Positions 61,461-64,000 of a stretch of DNA of 64,000 bases are shown here, in pieces. This DNA is from Augochlora pura. Lineage: Eukaryota; Arthropoda; Insecta; Hymenoptera; Halictidae. The notes below the pieces were generated by a model. That model did not search any database, had not been told where the DNA came from, and saw only the letters and a list, made by a program, of their open reading frames with translations. Within the stretch, counting starts at the first letter, position 1; the number at the start of each line of letters is the position of its first letter. The position numbers and the translations under genes were made by a program. The stretch covers positions 13,082,001 to 13,146,000 of the forward strand of contig NC_135774.1 of NCBI RefSeq assembly GCF_028453695.1, written 5' to 3'.

Positions 61461-62590
61461 AATGGTTAATCCGACGAGGTATTTCGGTGTTTTATCGGGA
61501 CATCGGTCAGAGCAATTATTTCAGGGAATTCCATTCCCCGGAGGATTATAGACACAGCGACACAGATTTATGAATCGCGGATTGCAACCGGAAAAATTGC
61601 ATTCGCCCGCGGCGATAACGTTGCTGGGTGAGAATTACATTTAACTGCGGTGTTGCACCAGGCTGTACTGGGTGTGCGCAGCTTTCGTTGTAGAATAATG
61701 TGTACGGTGTAATAGACGGTGAGGGAATTTGGTTATAATATTATTTATTGGACACTGTGTATGTCAGATTAATCGCTATATTATTTATAATAGCAACTGT
61801 ACTTGTACTTTTGTTATATCGTAATAAAAACGTTAGAATTATATAAAGAAGGAATAGTTGTATTTGAGTAATGTACTAAAAAGTACAGTACATGATAACA
61901 AACGATTTTTATGCAAAATAGAAATCCTTTTAATTATTATAAAGAGTGGCGAATAATTTGATAAATAGCAATATAATATAACAAATATTATTAAAGAAAA
62001 CGTGTATAAGAAATAATAATAATACCAGTATATTTATATACTAATAATGAAATTAAAAATAATAATATACTAATAGCATTTCTAAAATATAACCTCACTT
62101 TATTGCACTCGATGCATTCGATTTCGTCACAAATGCAATATTTATTACTACCACAGCAATTATTATCTTTTCATTATTACATAAAAGAAATAAATCTATA
62201 TTTCACCGAGTCGTAACATTGAAATGTTATAGCTAATATCACAATGAACTATAGCTAAAATTAATAGCACTCGTAACTGGGTGTCGCGACAAAGTAACTC
62301 GCATGGCGCGATAGCATTTCGGTTGCGTATTTTTGGGATCCCAACGGCGCGAAAGCGTAGATCGAGATACGGATTTCGGGCGAGTAAGAAAGACGAGCGC
62401 ACTCGTTGGCCGCTGTTATCGAGCGGCAGGCCGCGATCTGACACTCCCGCGGGAAAATAATGAGCGCCGATAGAGTGCACTTAGCCGGGTTCCTCCTTAT
62501 ACGCTGCGCGGCTTAGATATATTTATGCGCATAGGCTCCCGCCGCGTACTCCTCTCGAAATGGTCCTGATCGGGATGCGATTTCCGGGAA

Positions 62591-62698
62591 CGGAGTGAGC
62601 CGTACTCGCTTCTGACGCGGACCCAAGAGTGTTTTCGTTGAAACCGACCGCCACTAGAACCATTACTAGCCGTTCTATACCAGAAACGGCTCACTCCG
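62591..62698. repeat. Inverted repeat, 13-bp perfect arms
   Basis: CGGAGTGAGCCGT (62591-62603) and ACGGCTCACTCCG (62686-62698) are exact reverse complements separated by 82 bases. Inside, AGAAC (62656-62660) can pair with GTTCT (62672-62676). A transcript would fold into a two-level stem, but the outer stem is too short for a microRNA precursor and no known mature sequence is present. Confidence 0.85.
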
Positions 62699-62841
62699 AG
62701 CTATTTATCTTCCTCGCCTCGCAGCTGGATTATTTTCTATCGGCGATTTCGTAGCCGATGTGTTTTGTTTACAGTAACAATATATCGTCGAACAGCGGTG
62801 GTCGCGAAACCGGGATTTAGAAACGAAAGTATAGTTTTTTA

Positions 62842-63060
62842 GGTTCAGGTATTTTAGAAGAATTTTTGTATGCTACAAGGTAGTATTTAAATATTATATA
62901 ATTATTCTTTTAACTTCGTATTAATTTGATGTGGAATTTTTGATATGTGATAAGTACATACAATTTATAGGTTTCTGTATTTTAGAATAATTTTTATTTA
63001 CTAGGAGGGGGTATCCAAATTGTATATTAATTCTTAAATATATTTACTTATAAATATATT
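62842..63060 (+). repeat. 128-bp tandem duplication, diverged
   Basis: GGTTCAGGTATTTTAGAA (62842) returns as GGTTTCTGTATTTTAGAA (62970). Both are followed by AATTTTTRT-T, a CTA-GGRG/AGG step, and TATATAATTATTCTT or TATATTAATTCTT. Confidence 0.75.
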
Positions 63061-63619
63061 TGGTTTTGATATTTTTATAAAGGAGAACGTTCCACGATTA
63101 TTTCGAGCACAACCGTGTACCCTTTTGTAACAAGAATCGAGATACAAACATGATTAATATTTATGGACAATGTTACCACTCTGGGAAAGTAGAAACAGTC
63201 GTTGATGGCCAGACACGTCACTCTGTCTCTATTTTAAAGCGTGAGCAATTAATTTGAAAGGATTGAATTGAAATTAAGGAAACACTTGTTAAAAAATTTG
63301 TCTTCCACCTAATCAACTTAACAGATCGATCATTATTCTAACTTCTTAAGTTAGATCACAAAAGATCACAAAAATCATATTAAAAAATTTCTTCTATCAC
63401 CCTTTTTCACTTTAATTAACACTGCCGTCCATTTTAATGAAAATTAAAGGGTTCAATTAACAATCTAAATCTGTTGCTCCGAATCAAATATCGAATCAAG
63501 GTCGAAGCGTTTGAATCGAGGCGCACGTATACGCAACGAGAGTTCGCCTAATTGCACGCGCGTTGCAACGAGAAGATGCGGCCGCACGATTAATATTCTT
63601 TCCGCGCTGGAATCGTTCC

Positions 63620-63686
63620 GATAAGTCGTTATCTGGCCGAGATAAGTGGCAGGTATTTAGCGAGTCAGCGATCTTTATTATCGGTC
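63620..63686. promoter_or_regulatory. Cluster of GATA-type motifs
   Basis: GATAAG at 63620-63625, TTATCT (reverse GATA) at 63629-63634, GATAAG at 63641-63646, CAGGTA at 63650-63655 and TTATCG (reverse GATA) near 63678-63683 fall within about 65 bp of a CpG-dense block. Clustered sites for one factor class are typical of insect enhancers, but no expression or conservation evidence is available here. Confidence 0.35.
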
Positions 63687-63695
63687 CTGCCGGGC

Positions 63696-63699
63696 GAGA

Positions 63700-63730
<31 letters not shown>
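63696..63730. repeat. (GA)n microsatellite
   Basis: About 35 bp of GA with one ACA interruption. Confidence 0.95.
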
Positions 63731-64000
63731 GCAGGCACGAAATTAGAGGACAGTTCGACAGGCCTCGCCGCCCCGGCGGTACTTAATTAACGTCGTGGTA
63801 ATCGGCTGGCGGGGCTTAATTGATTTACAAACGTCGTCGGCGCCGTCACGATCACGATCTCGATCTCCCTGGCAGACGGGATCGTGCGCCGACAATTTGT
63901 CTTGCTCCTCTCATGACCGGGACCCTTCAACGACTCTTGGGCGTCTCGTATGCAAAGCGATCCTCAGCCGATCACTCCTGGACTGATTTCACCACAACCA

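Larger units (their letters stand above)
60341..64000. other. Noncoding stretch to the window end
   Basis: AT-rich DNA at 60340-60800 and 61740-62180 has no clear repeat beyond GGAGGATTAT words near 60407-60428. GC-rich blocks lie at about 61030-61700, 62260-62810 and 63480-64000. 62842-63060 is a 128-bp duplication. The reverse frames 60772-61050 (92 codons) and 62196-62480 (94 codons) have no recognisable domain. No gene is supported. Confidence 0.7.

Overview
The window looks like eukaryotic, non-protein-coding nuclear DNA, most likely from a hymenopteran insect (bee or ant type). That assignment is an inference. It rests on sharp alternation between CpG-dense GC-rich blocks of about 0.3-1.3 kb and AT-rich blocks of similar size, many (GA)n/(CT)n microsatellites, TTAA-flanked piggyBac-type miniature elements, and no bacterial-style gene packing. 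I found no open frame that reads like a recognisable protein. The longest Met-initiated frames (241-244 codons, reverse strand, 4948-5673 and 52109-52843) lack domains, run across block boundaries or repeats, and overlap open frames on the other strand, as expected in stop-poor GC-rich DNA. No rRNA, complete tRNA, CRISPR array or autonomous transposon was recognised. The window could be intergenic or lie inside a very large intron; nothing in it decides which.

Layout: about 45 GC-rich, CpG-dense blocks (for example 3600-4360, 5220-6010, 8650-9560, 13370-14250, 20220-21440, 26990-27860, 37090-38050, 42990-44100, 47960-49080, 63480-64000) are separated by AT-rich blocks. The GC-rich blocks carry the microsatellites, a long G-tract (21199-21236), a perfect 24-bp palindrome (3864-3887) and short transcription-factor-like motif clusters (49846-49854, 63620-63686). 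The AT-rich blocks are largely made of decayed tandem repeats.

The main result is repeat architecture. One dispersed family (called A here) has about 21 diverged units at eight places, repeating every 180-204 bp. A second, unrelated family (B) has about 11 units at four places with period 185-202 bp. Two further single-locus arrays have periods of 197 bp (C, 11640-12340) and 185 bp (D, 28050-28545). Four sequence-unrelated families therefore share a unit size close to a nucleosome repeat. A roughly 0.6-kb block holding family A units occurs twice, at 38225-38848 and 42126-42732, with about 83% identity over the stretch compared by eye. Two arrays of a 10-bp motif (16316-16670 and 17580-18025) flank one GC-rich block. 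Three TTAA-bounded miniature elements are present (13046-13234, 39895-40134, 54016-54288); the first two share internal sequence. A possible Pol III-type signal set (B-box and T-run, reverse strand, 58281-58366) and a 13-bp-stem inverted repeat (62591-62698) are the only RNA-like hints, both weak.
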